Assembly (NCBI GenBank): GCA_030533445.1
Contig: CM060076.1
Span: forward strand, 25,530,603-25,594,602
Source: Cyprinodon diabolis
Lineage: Eukaryota > Chordata > Actinopteri > Cyprinodontiformes > Cyprinodontidae
Direction: 5' to 3'
Length of the DNA stretch: 64,000 bases
Shown here: piece after piece, positions 11,181-23,170 of the stretch
Layout of the letters: every line of letters begins with the position of its first letter
Numbering within the stretch: the first letter of the stretch is position 1
Position numbers and translations under genes: made by a program
Notes under the pieces: model-generated
The model's database searches: none
Seen by the model: only the letters and a program-made list of their open reading frames with translations
Told to the model about the DNA's origin: nothing

Positions 11181-12913
11181 CAGGAAGCACAACATACAGT
11201 TTAAGGTCTCAACAGTATATTATTCCTTTATATTTCTCAACACATGCGGGGCCTACTCTCACGGATTCAGGCTTTTCAAAACACAAGTCCGTGTTTTACA
11301 TAAAGGTCTGTCCATTTTCTATTCTATTTTATTGTTCATATTTATAAATCAGCCACAGCAGTCGAGAGTATAAATGAAATCTCCATTAATGCGGATGTGG
11401 TTCAACATATGTAGCCTCCTCAGTAAAAGCCTGGATTAGTCGGAGTAGGGTGTGTCTGTTTGTGAGCATAAAGCTGTGTACAATAGTTGTTATAAGAATC
11501 TGAAACATGTAAAGAAGATAAATATACTATAAGCAAAACAGAGCAGGATGACAAGCATTTCAGGGCATCCATACAAAAATGTTTGGTCTGTATGATATGA
11601 TCAGATAGTATGTTTATCAAAGATTTTATCCATAAATCTGTTCCTTTTGTTTTAATTATTTTGTTTGTTTTTTTGTTTTGTTTTTTCATTTAAAAGTTCA
11701 AATCACACTGAATGTATATGAAGTCCTTGGGCGCTTTTTAACCTTACACTCTGACTAGATGTAGTGTTTTACTAAATCACATGTTTTTTCTGTGTGTTTT
11801 TGATGATGCAGAATTTCAGCCTTTTCTAGGTTATTTGACACTATTGAAACGTAAAAGATTTATCTGATACAGACTCTGAAAAAGTTTCCAAAACTACAAA
11901 CTCAGACAAAGAACCCATTCCCTTGCTGCTGTATCCTTCTGTGGTATGGGAGAAAACAAAAGGTGTCAAAGTACAGTCACTGTTATTAGTATGGATATGA
12001 GTTTATTCAAATATTTGCTTTGATACCCTTTGGCAGTAAATAAGATTGGCACATAAAACCCACAACAGCCCCTAAATACATGAATGCTTCAGCGTTTGAA
12101 TAAATGATTACTTTAGGTAGAGCTGCTTTAGGTCAATGAATTTTCCATTTTCAGAAACTGTTTTCTAGCGGTACCAGAGTGTGTTATGCTACAGTCAGGA
12201 GCCACCTACAGTAGCATTGCCTATGACTGAAAATAAGCAAATACGCTTTGAGTTTGTCCAACAACCACAGAATCTGTTAGCCAGCTTCTCCAAAACATTA
12301 AATAATGCATTATATCTTGTCTGTTTATTCCTTAATAAAATGAAGTGTTTCAATTCAGAGTTGCTATTTTTTTCTGGGGGGAAGACAGGAAGTTAATGGG
12401 TCTGAACAAAGCTAGTTTGATTCATATTCTTTAGCTGTTTCTTTAGACTTCTAATGTCCAGATAAAATTTTGGAATTTAATTGCCAACCTGAAAAAACGC
12501 ATAATTTTCTATGTTTAATTCAAATTTATAAACCTGTACATTCTGCACCAAAAATAGTCTTCCTGCTTACAAACTCTGTGACAGACCTTATCAGATTTTT
12601 ATTTGAACATTTTTATGCCAACTAGAATTAATATTTTACTTAAATAACTTTCAATTCAAAAATAATTTGTAGGGAAAATGAAATAAATATTATAATATAG
12701 CTACACTAGTTGAAATAGTTTTCACGCTGCATTTTCAACCACATCCTCTATTTCCATTCCTGTGCAGTTCTCTAATTTGAAGCCATTCTCCTGTCCTTGT
12801 AAATGAGTGTTGGGGCCGTAGAGAATGGGGACACTCTCAGCCCTCATTTGTTCTTTGAGAAAAAAAAAATCCTCCAACAAAGTACCATTGCTTTATTTAA
12901 AAGGATTTAAATA
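11181..12913. other. Unassigned sequence
   Basis: AT-rich, with short open frames only and no recognised domain. Possibly the end of the 3' UTR followed by intergenic DNA. Confidence 0.4.
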
Positions 12914-14161
12914 CACTATATTGCCAAAAGTATTTGCTCACCCATCCAAATTATTGGAATCAGGTGTTCCAATCACTTCCATGGCCACAGGTGTATAAAT
13001 TCAAGCACCTAGGCATGCAGACTGTTTTTACAAACATTTGTGAAAGAATGGGTCGCTCTCAGGAGCTCAGTGAATTCCAGCGTGGAACTGTGATAGGATG
13101 CCACCTGTGCAACAAATCCAGTCGTGAAATTTCCTCGCTCCTAAATATTCCACAGTCAACTGTCAGCTGTATTATAAGAAAATGGAAGTGTTTGGGAACG
13201 ACAGCAACTCAGCCACGAAGTGGTAGGCCACGTAAACTGACGGAGCGGGGTCAGCGGATGCTGAAGCGCATAGTGCGAAGAGGTCGCCAACTTTCTGCAG
13301 AGTCAATCACTACAGACCTCCAAACTTCATGTGGCCTTCAGATTAGCTCAAGAACAGTGCGCAGAGAGCTTCATGGAATGGGTTTCCATGGTCGAGCAGC
13401 TGCATCCAAGCCATACATAACCAAGTGCAATGCAAAGCGTCGGATGCGGTGGTGTAAAGCACGCCGCCACTGGACTCTAGAGCAGTGGAGACGCGTTCTC
13501 TGGAGTGACGAATCGCGCTTCTCCATCTGGCAATCTGATGGACGGGTCTGGGTTTGGCGGTTGCCAGGAGAACGGTACTTGTCTGACTGCATTGTGCCAA
13601 GTGTAAAGTTTGGTGGAGGGGGGATTATGGTGTGGGGTTGTTTTTCAGGAGCTGGGCTTGGCCCCTTAGTTCCAGTGAAAGGAACTCTGAATGCTTCAGC
13701 ATACCAAGACATTTTGGACAATTCCATGCTCCCAACTTTGTGGGAACAGTTTGGAGCTGGCCCCTTCCTCTTCCAACATGACTGTGCACCAGTGCACAAA
13801 GCAAGGTCCATAAAGACATGGATGACAGAGTCTGGTGTGGATGAACTTGACTGGCCTGCACAGAGTCCTGACCTCAACCCGATAGAACACCTTTGGGATG
13901 AATTAGAGCGGAGACTGAGAGCCAGGCCTTCTCGTCCAACATCAGTGTGCGACCTCACAAATGCGCTTCTGGAAGAATGGTCAAAAATTCCCATAAACAC
14001 ACTCCTAAACCTTGTGGACAGCCTTCCCAGAAGAGTTGAAGCTGTTCTAGCTGCAAAGGGTGGACCGACGTCATATTGAACCCTATGGATTAGGAACGGG
14101 ATGTCACTTAAGCTCATATGTGAGTCAAGGCAGGTGAGCAAATACTTTTGGCAATATAGTG
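12914..14161 (+). mobile_element. Intact Tc1-like transposon (1,248 bp)
   Basis: Flanked by TA dinucleotides (12912-12913 and 14162-14163), the target of Tc1/mariner insertion. Perfect 29-bp terminal inverted repeats at 12914-12942 and 14133-14161 begin CACTATATTGCCAAAAG. A single uninterrupted transposase frame lies between. Size, TA duplication and short terminal repeats are those of a complete Tc1-like element. Confidence 0.95.
13048..14079 (+). CDS. Tc1-like transposase, intact (343 aa)
   Basis: Cuts and pastes the element at TA sites using a DDE active site. The start is taken at the ATG of [10 protein letters not shown]: the open frame extends upstream only into the terminal repeat, and 343 aa is the usual length. 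The N-terminus holds two helix-turn-helix DNA-binding units (about residues 5-45 and 65-110) joined by the [11 protein letters not shown] linker typical of Tc1. The catalytic residues are D154 (LWSDESRF), D245 (FQHDCAPVH) and E280 ([11 protein letters not shown]), with 34 residues between the second D and the E, so DD34E. The C-terminus ends AAKGGPTSY. There are no stops or frameshifts. With the perfect terminal repeats this points to a young insertion that could still be active; activity itself cannot be judged from sequence. Confidence 0.93.
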   Translation: MGRSQELSEFQRGTVIGCHLCNKSSREISSLLNIPQSTVSCIIRKWKCLGTTATQPRSGRPRKLTERGQRMLKRIVRRGRQLSAESITTDLQTSCGLQISSRTVRRELHGMGFHGRAAASKPYITKCNAKRRMRWCKARRHWTLEQWRRVLWSDESRFSIWQSDGRVWVWRLPGERYLSDCIVPSVKFGGGGIMVWGCFSGAGLGPLVPVKGTLNASAYQDILDNSMLPTLWEQFGAGPFLFQHDCAPVHKARSIKTWMTESGVDELDWPAQSPDLNPIEHLWDELERRLRARPSRPTSVCDLTNALLEEWSKIPINTLLNLVDSLPRRVEAVLAAKGGPTSY

Positions 14162-14583
14162 TATATAAGCAATGTGGGCCACTTGTACTTCTTTCAGGTT
14201 TTAATTCGTTATTTTCTGAATAGAGGTGAATGAAAATAAGCCAATACACTTAGAGTTTGAAAGGTGGAAAGAATTCAGGAATTAAAAGCAAGATATTAGT
14301 TTTAGTTTAGCATGAAAAGTGGATCTTGATGTTTTTGTTTTCTTACTGCTATATTTTTTGGTACAGTACATAAGCACACACACATATGTTTTTATTTTCT
14401 GTTGCTCTTCTGAAATTATTATAGACAATACTATCTACAGAGTAATACAATCAAAGCATTTTGCTTTGACGTTCTGTAGCAAATGTGCTGTATGTAAAAA
14501 TATGCTAAAGTGAGTCAAATTAGTTTGGATTTTTATTGGAATGACATATATTGTATTTTCCTTATAAACAATAGTTTAGAATT

Positions 14584-14786
14584 CAGGCATCCCCAAACTC
14601 GGTCCTCGAGGGCCGCTGTCCTGCAGGTTTTAGATGTTTCTCTGCTCCAGCACAGCTGATTTTAATTGATAGTTGATTAACAGGCTTTTGCTCTACTGCA
14701 ATCATTATAATAAGCTGTGCTAAAGCAGGGAAACCTCTAAAACCTGCAGGACAGCGGCCCTCGAGGACCGAGTTTGGGGATGCCTG
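14584..14786. mobile_element. Palindromic MITE (about 203 bp)
   Basis: Begins CAGGCATCCCCAAACTCGG and ends with the complement, CCGAGTTTGGGGATGCCTG. The arms of about 75 bp, including CCTGCAGGTTTTAGA and its complement, are almost fully complementary around a short AT-rich centre. GTTTAGA occurs just outside both ends (14574-14580 and 14787-14793), suggesting a hAT-sized target duplication. A related copy is at about 18270-18467. Confidence 0.8.
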
Positions 14787-16439
14787 GTTTAGATGTTTTC
14801 ATTACCTGCACCTAAATTGGGTCAGTCACCCGGAGCACATCAGTGTCCTGCTTCACTGTACAATATTGTTCATTTACTAAGTATAAACCTTAAAGGTATA
14901 GTGGGGGATGTTCTTTTTCCAGGTGGATCATCAAAATAAGTGGTCCACCTAATTTTCAATCATTCTGGTGATATGTTTACGTAAGGCCGTCCTATGTGCT
15001 CGTCCCCAATTTTCACTTACCAGGGGATGAAAATTGGGGAAAAATTGCAAATCTTTTTTTTGGAAAGTAAGCTTAAATGAGCTATGAATACACCAACTTT
15101 TACACCTTTTTTTGTCACCATTTTGATATTTGTCTGCAAGTGACTCCTGCCTATTCGATAATATCTTCTTAATTGTATGTTTTGTTAAGCTTCACCAATA
15201 CCAATTACAAATTATTTGAAATTATACAGCAATAATTACAAAATATAAGCAATAATAAACATGAAGATTGTCAAGTCGTGTAAAATAGTAAACACTATAT
15301 TGCTGAAATAAATGCAATGTTCGGTCAGGTATGTAGCATTCCAAAACAGCATACTGGTCACAAAAGATATTACAGTGTTCTTTTGTGGTGGAAAACAATT
15401 GATTCAAGTCGAGCTTTAATGCATTCAAAAGGCAATAACATTTGGCTGAATAAGAGGGCAGGCATACTGCAGCAAATTGTTTTTCTGCTATGATGCAGTT
15501 TTATAATCTTTTCTGATAAAGCATTTTTTTCATTCCAGGAAATGGAGATAAAATAAGCTGTTGTCAGATAGGCTGGGCTCCTGGAATATCAAAAAAAGTG
15601 GTCTTATTGCTGCTCTATCTTAAATTCGTTTTCCCCAAATATCTGTTACTTATTTTGACATTAATGAAAAATGCAACTGTGCATGAATGTACCCAGTGCT
15701 TACCTTAATGCCAATAAATTGGAGGTACCGTAGCGTTTCAGGGATGAGGTCTGTCAAGAGCTTTTGCAGGCAACAGATTTAAAATAATTACTGCAAGATG
15801 GAATATGTTTGAACAATTTCCCAGTTCTTTAGTAAATGTGATTAAATTTATCCATGTGAGTAGAACCATGACTACCCGCTGAGGGACAAAATGAAATTTA
15901 TAGGAGGATTTTGCCTTAATTCCTAAAAGTGCATACCTTGTAATAACAAAGTGTGTGTTGAAGCAAACTTGCTTAAAGAGCGATATTTTGTTCTGTAATG
16001 TGGCTGGAAGAAAAATATGTCAGTTTGTGGATTGTTTTGGATATTATTCAAGATCCTTCACTGAGCATTATGTGAATTTACTGTGCCCTCAACTATGATT
16101 ACATGATTTTTTTTTTTTGTATGTGTTACTTTACTGTCAAAATACCTTGTGCCATCAAAGTTCTCTAAAAAACAAAAAAAGCAATAACCTTTTTTGGGGT
16201 TTTTGTCCATGGGAAAAAAAAAATTGCTTTATTTTCTGTTTAGCTTAAGAAGGCCTTTACCATTTTGTGCCAGAAGCCTAAACAGTTGTTGCTAGATAAT
16301 TACATATAGTGTGTATTACTCTCTGACATTTAGTCACATTCAAAATGCCTTGCTTTAAGTTAAACAGAAGTACCAAAAATGATTGCTTTTTGCTTTTATT
16401 CCCAAAAAATGTTCACCTAAAATAAAAAGAAAAATGTAG
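14787..16439. other. Unassigned AT-rich sequence
   Basis: No reading frame over 70 codons and no recognised repeat or RNA gene. Confidence 0.5.
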
Positions 16440-16700
16440 AAGTTTAAATAGATGTTATTTTCCTGGCTATTCCACCAGTAAAACTTGGATCAAACATTTT
16501 GGGTTTTCTTCCACCACCTGACAACAATAGTTTTCTGGAATATTGTCCCATTCCTCCAACCAGAGCTACTGCAATGTAAGTGAGTCATGTTTCTACATAC
16601 ACTTATCTCCTCCTTGATTTCTTGAAATTCTGCTTCAATATCTCCACATGATGTCTTTTTTCCTCACAATTAACCTACCTAAGATAGTAAAACACCCAAA
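16440..16700 (-). pseudogene. Decayed Tc1-like transposase fragment
   Basis: The minus-strand text resembles the middle of a Tc1 transposase gene in another teleost subfamily: the plus strand reads ATTGTCCCATTCCTCCAACCA and then a gagtca block in the usual spacing. It is heavily degraded, with no frame over a few dozen codons and no terminal repeats found. The call rests on recognised text only. Confidence 0.4.
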
Positions 16701-18234
16701 AAAGATTACATTGCCACTCATTCACTTTACAATAGGAATGTTGTTATTGGGCCTTTTTCCTAAAATGTAATACTGTAATTGGGGTCTAACAACACCTGGA
16801 TCCATATTGATATTTTTGGTTAAATTATTAATAATTTAGTTACATCAATGCTAAATTTGAAATATTAATGAAAACATAATTATCTTTAGAATACTCTAGC
16901 GCTGGCTGCACCATCTTAGAATATGAACAATTGAATATTTTATTTTTGTTGTTTTTTTTTTATTAACTGCATTTCTGTAAGTATGACAATTGTGTCATCT
17001 CAAAAAATTACCAGTTTTATCTCAACGTAATGTGATAAAACATGTGATTTGCAGCCCTAGTAATAATGGCCATTAAAGCCTTTTGAAATAGTTGTTTGTA
17101 ATCCACAGAAATGTGTCCAAAATTGAAAGAGAGCAGTTCTGGGTAGCATTTTGCATTATAATCAATATTGGAGTCATATTTTTCCCTTTCTTGAGTTGTC
17201 TTGCAACCAATGTTATTATAAGACACTTTGGATCTTGTCACTTTGGATTTTATCAACATCTTACACCTTTTTGAAGATCCTAAAAAGTTTTTATTTTGGC
17301 TTTACCCTTGGATTATTATATAAATTTGCCACCAAAACACGGCATTCTGTGAGAAACAGAACCAGTCATCTATAAACAGTATAATGGCATGATATTCCCA
17401 TGTTTACACTTTTGGAGATTAGATCTCTCTCTTCGATATCTGTGTCGTTGTCCCCAAGGACACATTGTTTTTAAGAAGAAGAAAAACATACTTATAAGCA
17501 CTCAGAAACACACATAGCCATGACTTCATCAGAAGCCTATTTTAGGCTTAAAGGTATAGTAAGCTTAGTGTATCTACACTTTCGAATATGAAACAACAAC
17601 ACATTTCCTCTATAGCCTATTGATTTTGGTCATCCTAACTGATCTAAAACAATAAAGTTCTTAACTGATTTATTAGAAGGGAGTGACATCAAATCAGCTA
17701 TGCATTATATGGAAATATCAGCAGAGAATTTTTATGCAATGGTTTCTTCAATTTCAGTTCTCGACATGTGCTGTCCCGCACCCTTTAGATGCATCTCTGA
17801 TTCCAAACAACTGAATCACCCCTTGATTATGCAGTTACGGTCTCATTCTGAACAGTGCAAACTGATAAGGACACTTAAGCTGATCCAGAAATGTGTCAAT
17901 ACAATCCTTTGTATTAGGCGACATATAGGCAAGCATCATGGAGTTGAACAATTAAAAACGTTATTTAATTGCATGCACTCTGTGTTGAACTTAGAAATAT
18001 TTCTCTCAATGGAGACCTTCATTCTGCAAATGTTCACTACATTTCTTTCTTTTTTTTTTTTTTTCTCAAAAGACTTTAGTCAAAATATGATAAACATCCA
18101 GAGCTCTTGTCTCCCCCTTTGGATAGTGTTCTTACTGTTGACCCTGCAAAAAGTGAAGGGACAGAAGTTTGGAACAGGAGGTAGGAGTAAGAATTTGAGG
18201 TATTCGGAAGAATCATAGATCTACAGAGTCTTAT
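16701..18234. other. Unassigned AT-rich sequence
   Basis: An open frame of 172 codons at 17700-18218 (+) has no recognised domain, no splice context and ends in low-complexity sequence; I treat it as chance. Nothing else stands out. Confidence 0.45.
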
Positions 18235-18269
18235 TGATGACCTGATTATTTGACTCAGGTGTGTCGAAG

Positions 18270-18467
18270 CAGAATCTCGTCGGTCCTTGAGGGCCACTGT
18301 CCTGCAGGTTTTAGAGGTTTCCCTGCTCCAGCACAGCTGATTTACATTGATAGTTGATTAACAAGCTTTTGCTGAACTGCAATCATCAGAATCAGCTGTG
18401 CTAAAGCAGAAAAACCTCTAAAACCTGCAGGACAGCAGCCCTCAAGGACCGACTTTGGGGATGCCTG
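18270..18467. mobile_element. Palindromic MITE, second copy (diverged left end)
   Basis: Same family as 14584-14786: CCTGCAGGTTTTAGAGGTTT on the left arm, its complement on the right arm, and GACTTTGGGGATGCCTGG at the right end. The extreme left is replaced or diverged; it instead begins with CTCAGGTGTGTCGAAGCAGA, a motif also found at 41735-41760 in a related fragment. Confidence 0.7.
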
Positions 18468-20984
18468 GTGTAGGACATGGACTTCTAATGCCGGAATTAA
18501 ACATGGCTCGTTTAGTGTAATAAACTGCCTTATCAAAAACATAGGCAGTTGTAATCAGCCAGGGCATTAAATAGATTTCTTTAAATATAACTTATTGGAT
18601 ACATAAGATTTTTTAAACATATTTGCAGTTTCAAGTTTCTACACTGGAAAATGCGGCTTTTCAACATTTGATGGCATGACTGCTCAGGCTTACAGCTTTA
18701 TTGGTTGGTAAACTGGCTTCTCACTGTTACAGTGAATCTCATTGCATATTGATGGTTTTACTCTTCTCATTGTCCTTTATTTTCTGATCAGGAAGCATAA
18801 ACCGGGCTGAGGCCACATGTTTTCTCACACCAGTTCCAGCTTGGCTGGGCTGTCAAATAAAGATAATGCTGTGCCCTTCCTCCTTCCAAATAAAAAAGTG
18901 GAATAATGAAATTTGACATAATATTAAAGGTTAAAAAAAAAAAACTGTGCTTTCACTAAAGTTATTCAACCTCTTCTGTGGAGATACCCTGTAATGATAA
19001 CCTGTCAATCCTCTCTGTTTTGTGCTTGATATCCATGTATGAATGATCGGATGTTTTTCTCATTGTATTTCTTTGGATTTATCACTCATTTTGTGCCATA
19101 CCTGCAACTGATTGAAAAGAATAAAGAAAATAAATATTTTATTTGCAGTGCCACTTTAGTGTTACTTTGTACACTAATTGAGAGCATAATCACAGAGACA
19201 GTTCATTTATTTAGCATCTATTTGCACCTAATCTCAGAGCACTTAAAAAAACAAAAAATCAATTCAACTAAATTCATAATCAGTTTCAGGTCCAGTTACA
19301 TGCCATCTAATGCAGTCAAAATTGTAATAGAACAAAGTAGACCCTGCTGATAAAACCTTTATCTAACGAAGCCCATTGGATGAAGTAAAGTCACTGATTT
19401 GAGAGCAACCGCTCCTCCAAAGCCAGCATGATGCAGCAGCAGAGAGGAACCCTCTCTTATAACAGCAAGGAAACAAAAGCAGAAAACACTGAATAAAATA
19501 TGCTATCAGCTGTGACTGGCTTGGGTTTGGAAGGCCAGGGAATGGAGCAGGGAAAACATAGCAAAGAAGTAGGAAAGATTTTCATTTAACAGAAAAATAA
19601 AAGATAAACAAATCAAAAGGAAGCAAGGTCTCTTTATGTGACCTTTGATAGATTTACATATTGTTTCTGCCTTACTGTATATCTTTTGGCTTGCATTTAG
19701 AAGTTATGTTTGCAAGTTCTAGAGAATCTGCAGTTAAGGTTTAGTGAGTTGTATTTTGGAAGTTAAGGCAGCTTGATGAATACATTTCTTCTATTTAAAC
19801 AATTACAATTACAGTGGCTGACCAATCCCTGCAATGCTCCCTTCATTCCCGCTTTATACCAGTTTTGGTCACCTAAATGCATTACGTTCCATCAGCTACC
19901 AACAGATAAGGAACCGTGTTAGAAATTAAAGGCTATTTTAGGCTACTTTCATTGGAAAGTCCTCAATACTACTCCTTTTACTTTGGCAACAAAGACTTTA
20001 TGGGGAAAATGCTTCAGATACAATAAATCACTAGATAATAACTTTAAGGTTCTTATAAGGATTAAAAGCATTTGTGTGAATTAATCAGCTGTAATGTTAT
20101 TAAATAACCTCTTTTTTTTAATCATCAGCAATAATTCATTAGTAAGTGACATATCCTCGTTTCCATTCCTAACTGCTTTTCCCACCTACAGAAGAGAATG
20201 AGAAATACATTTTAGAATAATTAAAAATCCATGCACAGTTCTATCTTTTTATACAAACTATATCTAGACTTTTCAAGAGAACAATATTCTGCCATGCTTA
20301 AATTTAATACCTCCATGGAAGATGTAACAAAATAACCAGAATCCTGCTTGAGGGATTCTGCCAGGAGACTCAGTCTGTTCACACTGGCATAGAAACCTAA
20401 GACTGTTGGCAAGTGTTATGCTTCATTTCAGCTCAAATGCAGCAAATAGAAATAAAATGCAGGTTGCATAAATCCTACATGAAAGCCCACATAAAATCCG
20501 TGCCAAAGCTGTGTTTTTGTAGCTTAACACTTGAAAGCCCAAAGCCCAGCCATTTGGTTTTTCCATGCCCAGAAAATTATTTTCCCCTGTCTTCTTAGTG
20601 AGAGGTCAATACAGTTTTTTTTTTCATTTCTTTCTGAGATTTTTTTTTTTAATCCTCAAAAGTTTAAGACATCTTTCTCTTAAACTTTGCTTGAAGAAAA
20701 TATAGAAATATAAAAATCTGTGCATAATGTGGGAGAAGCGATAGAGAATAACAATACTAAATGCAATATGTGCCAAGATGGTGCCGTGTCCTTGCTCTTG
20801 CTTTTAAGCACTTCAACTCTCTACATTGTTCTAACATACAGGCGCACCACCTCCATACTACATTTGCCTCACGAGCACTTGCTGCAATCAATACACCACA
20901 AGGACGTGATTATTCCTGGAACAACAGAGCACCTGGCACATCGTATGTTGGGTTTTAAGATGAGAAGCAGTTTACCTTCTCATA
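18468..20984. other. Unassigned sequence
   Basis: AT-rich sequence. A 103-codon frame at 19039-19350 (+) has no recognised domain. No repeat or RNA gene seen. Confidence 0.45.
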
Positions 20985-21035
20985 TATACTGTATATATAT
21001 ATATATATATATATAAATAATAAAAAAAAAAAACT
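20985..21035. repeat. TA-rich simple repeat and A-run
   Basis: Alternating TA from about 20985 to 21016 followed by an A-run. It probably marks the 3' end of the LINE fragment that follows on the minus strand. Confidence 0.6.
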
Positions 21036-21039
21036 GTTT

Positions 21040-21600
21040 TCTCACCCCTCGTGGGGTGGTATGTGTCATCCTCAAGCTCGGGTCCTCTACCAGAGGCCTG
21101 GGAGTTTGAGGGTTTTGCGCAGTATCTTAGCTGTTCCTAGGACTGCGCTCTTCTGGACAGAGACCTCTGATGTTTTACCTGGAATCTGCTGTAGCCACTC
21201 TCCCAGTTTGGGGGTCACAGCCCCCAGTGCTCCAATTACTACTGGCACCACTGCTGCTCTTACTTTCCACATCTTTTCTAGCTCCTCTTTCAGCCCTTGG
21301 TATTTCTCAAGCTTCCCATCACCTGTTTGTCAGTCTGGATCTTGAGGTCCCATAGGATCTTAGCTCAGTCATTCTCAACTACCTTAGGAGGTGTCTTCCA
21401 TTTTGACCTTGGGACTTCCAGCCCATACTCATGGCAGATGTTCCTGTACACTATGACAGCTACCTGGTTGTGGCGTTCCATGTATGCACTTCCTGCCTGC
21501 ATTTTACACGCTGCTGTTATGTGCTGTATTGTTTCAGAGGCATCTTTGCACAGTCTGAACCGGAGGAAACTGCAAATACAAGAGCCATATCTGCTCGGAC
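21040..21600 (-). pseudogene. R4/Rex6-like LINE, C-terminal fragment with deleted endonuclease core
   Basis: On the minus strand the sequence reads FRLCKDASETIQHITAACK, then YMERHNQVA (the Cys/His knuckle after the RT of site-specific-type LINEs), RSKWKTPPKVVENDRAK, and later MWKV...VIGALGAVTPKLGEW down to TLKLPGLW before a stop at about 21087. This is the C-terminal domain of LINEs with a restriction-like endonuclease. Compared with that family, the segment between QTDK and the later RNTKG part is missing; it should carry the PD..(D/E)xK-type catalytic residues. Frames are also shifted at least twice. The clade name is from memory and could be another endonuclease-type LINE. Confidence 0.6.
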
Positions 21601-21721
21601 GTCGCCCGGGTTAACAAGGTCCGCGTCAGTTGCTAGGGAACCAGGGCAACTTGATGACAAATTAGCTACTGGAACAAGACATAGATGGACTAGAGCATAT
21701 ATGTGTATACATATGTATATA

Positions 21722-23168
21722 TGGGGGTCTGAAATTGTGAATTATGATTTTTTTAATATTTATTTGTATGATACAGCTGCAAATAAGTAATTGAACACCT
21801 GAGAAAGTCAATATCAATATTTGTACATCTGCCTTTGTTTGCAATTACAGAGGTCAAATATTTCCTATAGTCTTTCACCAGGTTTGCACACACTGCAGGA
21901 GGGATTTTGGCCCACTCCTCCAAACAGATCTTCTCTAGATCTGTCAGGTTTCTGGGCTCTCTCTGGGAAACACTGAGTTTGCACTCCCTCCAAAGATTCT
22001 CTATTGAGTTTAGGTCTGGAGACTGGCTAGGCCACACCAGTACCTGGATAACCTGCTTCAAGAGCCACTTGTTGGTTATCCTGGCTGTGTGTTTTGGGTC
22101 ATTGGCATAATGGAACACCCAGCCTCAACCCATCTTAAATGCTCTAACTAGGGGAGGGAGATTGTTCCCAAAAATTTCGCAATACATGGCCCAGGTCATC
22201 CTCTCATTAATAAAGGGCTGTCGCCCTGTCCCATGTGCAGAAAAACACTTCAAAGAATGATGCTACAGTATCACCCCCATGCTTCGCAGTGGGGATGGTG
22301 TTCTTGGGATTGTACTCATCATTCCTCCAAACATCTCATCTGACCAAATAACTTTCTCCCATGATGATCCAGAGGAGTCTGGATCATCCAAATGGTCATT
22401 GGTAAACATAAGAAGGGCCTTGAAATGTGTTGTTTTAAGCAGGGGAACCTTCCATGCCATGCAGGATTTCAAAACATGATGTCTTGGTGTATTACCAACA
22501 CTAACCTTGGAAACGTTGGTGCCAGCTCTTTTCAGTCATTAAACAGATCCTCCCGTGTATTCCTGGGCTGATTTCTCACCTTTCTTAGGATCACTGAGAC
22601 ACCACAAGGTGAGATCTTGAATGGAGCCCCAGTCTGAGGAGGATTGTTTCGTCATGTTTAGCTTCTTCCAATTTCTAATGATTGCTCCAACAGTGGACCT
22701 TTTTTCACCAAGCTGGTTGGCAATTTCCCCGTAGCCCTTTCCAGCCATGTGGAGGTGTACAATTTAGTCTCTAGTATCTTTTGACAAGTTGTTGGTCTCG
22801 GCCATGTTAGTAGTTGGATTCTTACTGATGTATGGGATGGACAGGTGTTTTTATGCAGCTAACGACCTTAAACAGGTGCATCTAATTTAGGATAATAAAT
22901 GGAGTGGATGTGGACATTTTGAAGGCAGAATAACAGGCATTTGTGGGTCAGAATTCTAGCTGGTAGACAGGTGTTTAAATGTTAATTTGCAACTCTATCA
23001 CACAAATAAGCAGTTAAAAATCATACATTGTGATTCTTGATTTACTTTTAAGATTATTTCTCTCACAGTGGACATGCACCTACAATGACAATTTCAGACC
23101 CCTCCATGATTCCTAAGTGGCAGAACTTTCAAATTAGCACCATGTTCAAATACTTATTTTCCACCATG
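21722..23168 (-). mobile_element. Decayed Tc1-like transposon
   Basis: The right end (CACTTATTTTCC-type text ending ccaccatg at 23168, followed by TA) and a subterminal block (CAATTTCAGACCCC near 23090) match, in inverse orientation, GGGGGTCTGAAATTGTGAA at 21724. The outer 70 bp or so of the left terminal repeat is missing and replaced by TA-rich sequence. The transposase gene inside (minus strand) is broken into several frames. Same superfamily as 12914 but a different, much older family. Confidence 0.75.
21753..22760 (-). pseudogene. Tc1-like transposase pseudogene
   Basis: The C-terminal part (21753-22118) reads [15 protein letters not shown], then [17 protein letters not shown] and [15 protein letters not shown]; the N-terminal HTH part (22539-22748) reads [20 protein letters not shown]. 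The second catalytic Asp region (YANDPKHT) and the Glu (SIEN) are visible, but the middle, with the first Asp, lies in other frames and stops are frequent. It cannot make an active enzyme. Confidence 0.8.
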
Positions 23169-23170
23169 TA

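Noticed and set aside
13371..14249. Minus-strand open frame of 292 codons opposite the first Tc1 transposase
   Set aside because: Mirror frame of an intact gene with a biased codon pattern; no domain, and it runs through the terminal repeat.
17700..18218. Plus-strand open frame of 172 codons
   Set aside because: No recognised domain, ends in a T-run and low-complexity sequence, no splice context; chance in sequence of this length.
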